Positions 63,816-64,000 of a stretch of DNA of 64,000 nucleotides are shown here, piece after piece. Source of the DNA: Glaciecola sp965660625 (GTDB lineage Bacteria > Pseudomonadota > Gammaproteobacteria > Enterobacterales > Alteromonadaceae); the NCBI GenBank assembly GCA_965660625.1, contig CBFIAR010000009.1:1-64000 (forward strand), read 5' to 3'. The notes beneath the pieces are model-generated. The model did no database searches. It was not told the origin of the DNA and worked only from the letters and a program-made list of their open reading frames with translations. Both the position numbers and the translations under genes were made by a program. Position 1 is the first letter of the stretch, and every line of letters starts with the position of its first letter.

Positions 63816-64000
63816 GTGAGAAGTACAATACAAGCTTCAACGATAGTCTACTTTATTGGCGGTGGCGCTGATAAAACGCGTGAGCGCTTCGGTATCATTA
63901 AATGGGGACCGACTAATTTAATGGGCCTCGTTAAAGCTGCGTTTGATATGTCAAAGGGAGCTGGTTGTGAAACTAAATATTACGGTTACCTAGATAAGAA
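63816..64000 (+). CDS. Unidentified open frame, cut by the right window edge
   Basis: A frame opening at GTG 63816, directly after an in-frame TGA, runs to the end of the window and reads IVYFIGGGADKTRERFG, then IIKWGPTNLMGLVKAAFD and CETKYYGYLDK. Composition looks like coding sequence (glycine-rich turn after a hydrophobic strand). An ATG at 63812 is in another frame and closes after 20 codons. Start choice and identity are uncertain. Confidence 0.35.
   Translation, partial: MRSTIQASTIVYFIGGGADKTRERFGIIKWGPTNLMGLVKAAFDMSKGAGCETKYYGYLDK

Noticed and set aside
1..64000. CRISPR array, integrase-bounded island at tRNA-Phe, or prophage
   Set aside because: No regularly spaced repeats, cas genes, integrase or phage structural genes were seen.

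Overview
The window reads as chromosome of a marine gammaproteobacterium of the Alteromonadales type (Alteromonas/Glaciecola-like; inferred from gene content, no database search). Support comes from an ArcA very close to the enterobacterial protein, darP, pmbA, the mutY-yggX pair, rpsF-rpsR-rplI, the laminarin-type glycosidases, TonB-dependent uptake and the AT-leaning base composition. Core genes are interspersed with accessory blocks.

Layout. 1-650: left end of an IS66-family element cut by the window edge. 787-3921: secreted GH16 beta-glucanase lipoprotein with a triplicated C-terminal domain. 4228-8998: an SGNH/TPR protein divergent from a NodU-type carbamoyltransferase, an SxtJ-like and a DUF5989-like membrane protein. 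9508-15471: a very large GH149-like beta-1,3-glucan phosphorylase and a GH3 beta-glucosidase, which share an upstream 22-bp element with an internal dyad. 15478-22420: MipA/OmpV protein, two DUF885 paralogues, a Gfo/Idh/MocA dehydrogenase and an inverted pair of REP-like repeats. 22580-24722: DUF3240 protein and a decayed CzcA/CusA pump gene (5' end lost, one in-frame amber), with a repeat scar at the break. 24822-27876: an OprB-like porin and a chemoreceptor in one operon. 28749-41635: Ig-like lipoprotein and housekeeping genes (darP, pmbA, arcA, glgA, rsmC, trmB, mutY, yggX, tRNA-Phe), an iodotyrosine-deiodinase-like nitroreductase and a ThrE-type exporter. 41942-54787: a catabolic island with SDR, isochorismatase-fold amidase, HyuB, HyuA, HMG-CoA-lyase-like enzyme, CaiB-type CoA-transferase, TonB receptor, PrpR-type sigma-54 activator and VOC protein. 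55068-63736: DUF5916 protein, ribosomal protein operon, thiolase, MOSC protein, and an ECF sigma/anti-sigma/DUF4097 operon. An open frame runs off the right end.

How parts may work together. GH16 would cut laminarin-like glucan outside the cell, and the GH149-like phosphorylase and GH3 enzyme would process the oligosaccharides to glucose-1-phosphate and glucose. In the catabolic island, the TonB receptor would import a substrate. HyuA/HyuB plus the amidase resemble the N-methylhydantoinase/N-carbamoylsarcosine amidase module. The CoA-transferase and lyase would then activate and cleave the carbon skeleton. A well-matched sigma-54 promoter lies before the regulator, whose stop overlaps the receptor start. 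The substrate is unknown, and this island is the best candidate here for an undescribed pathway.
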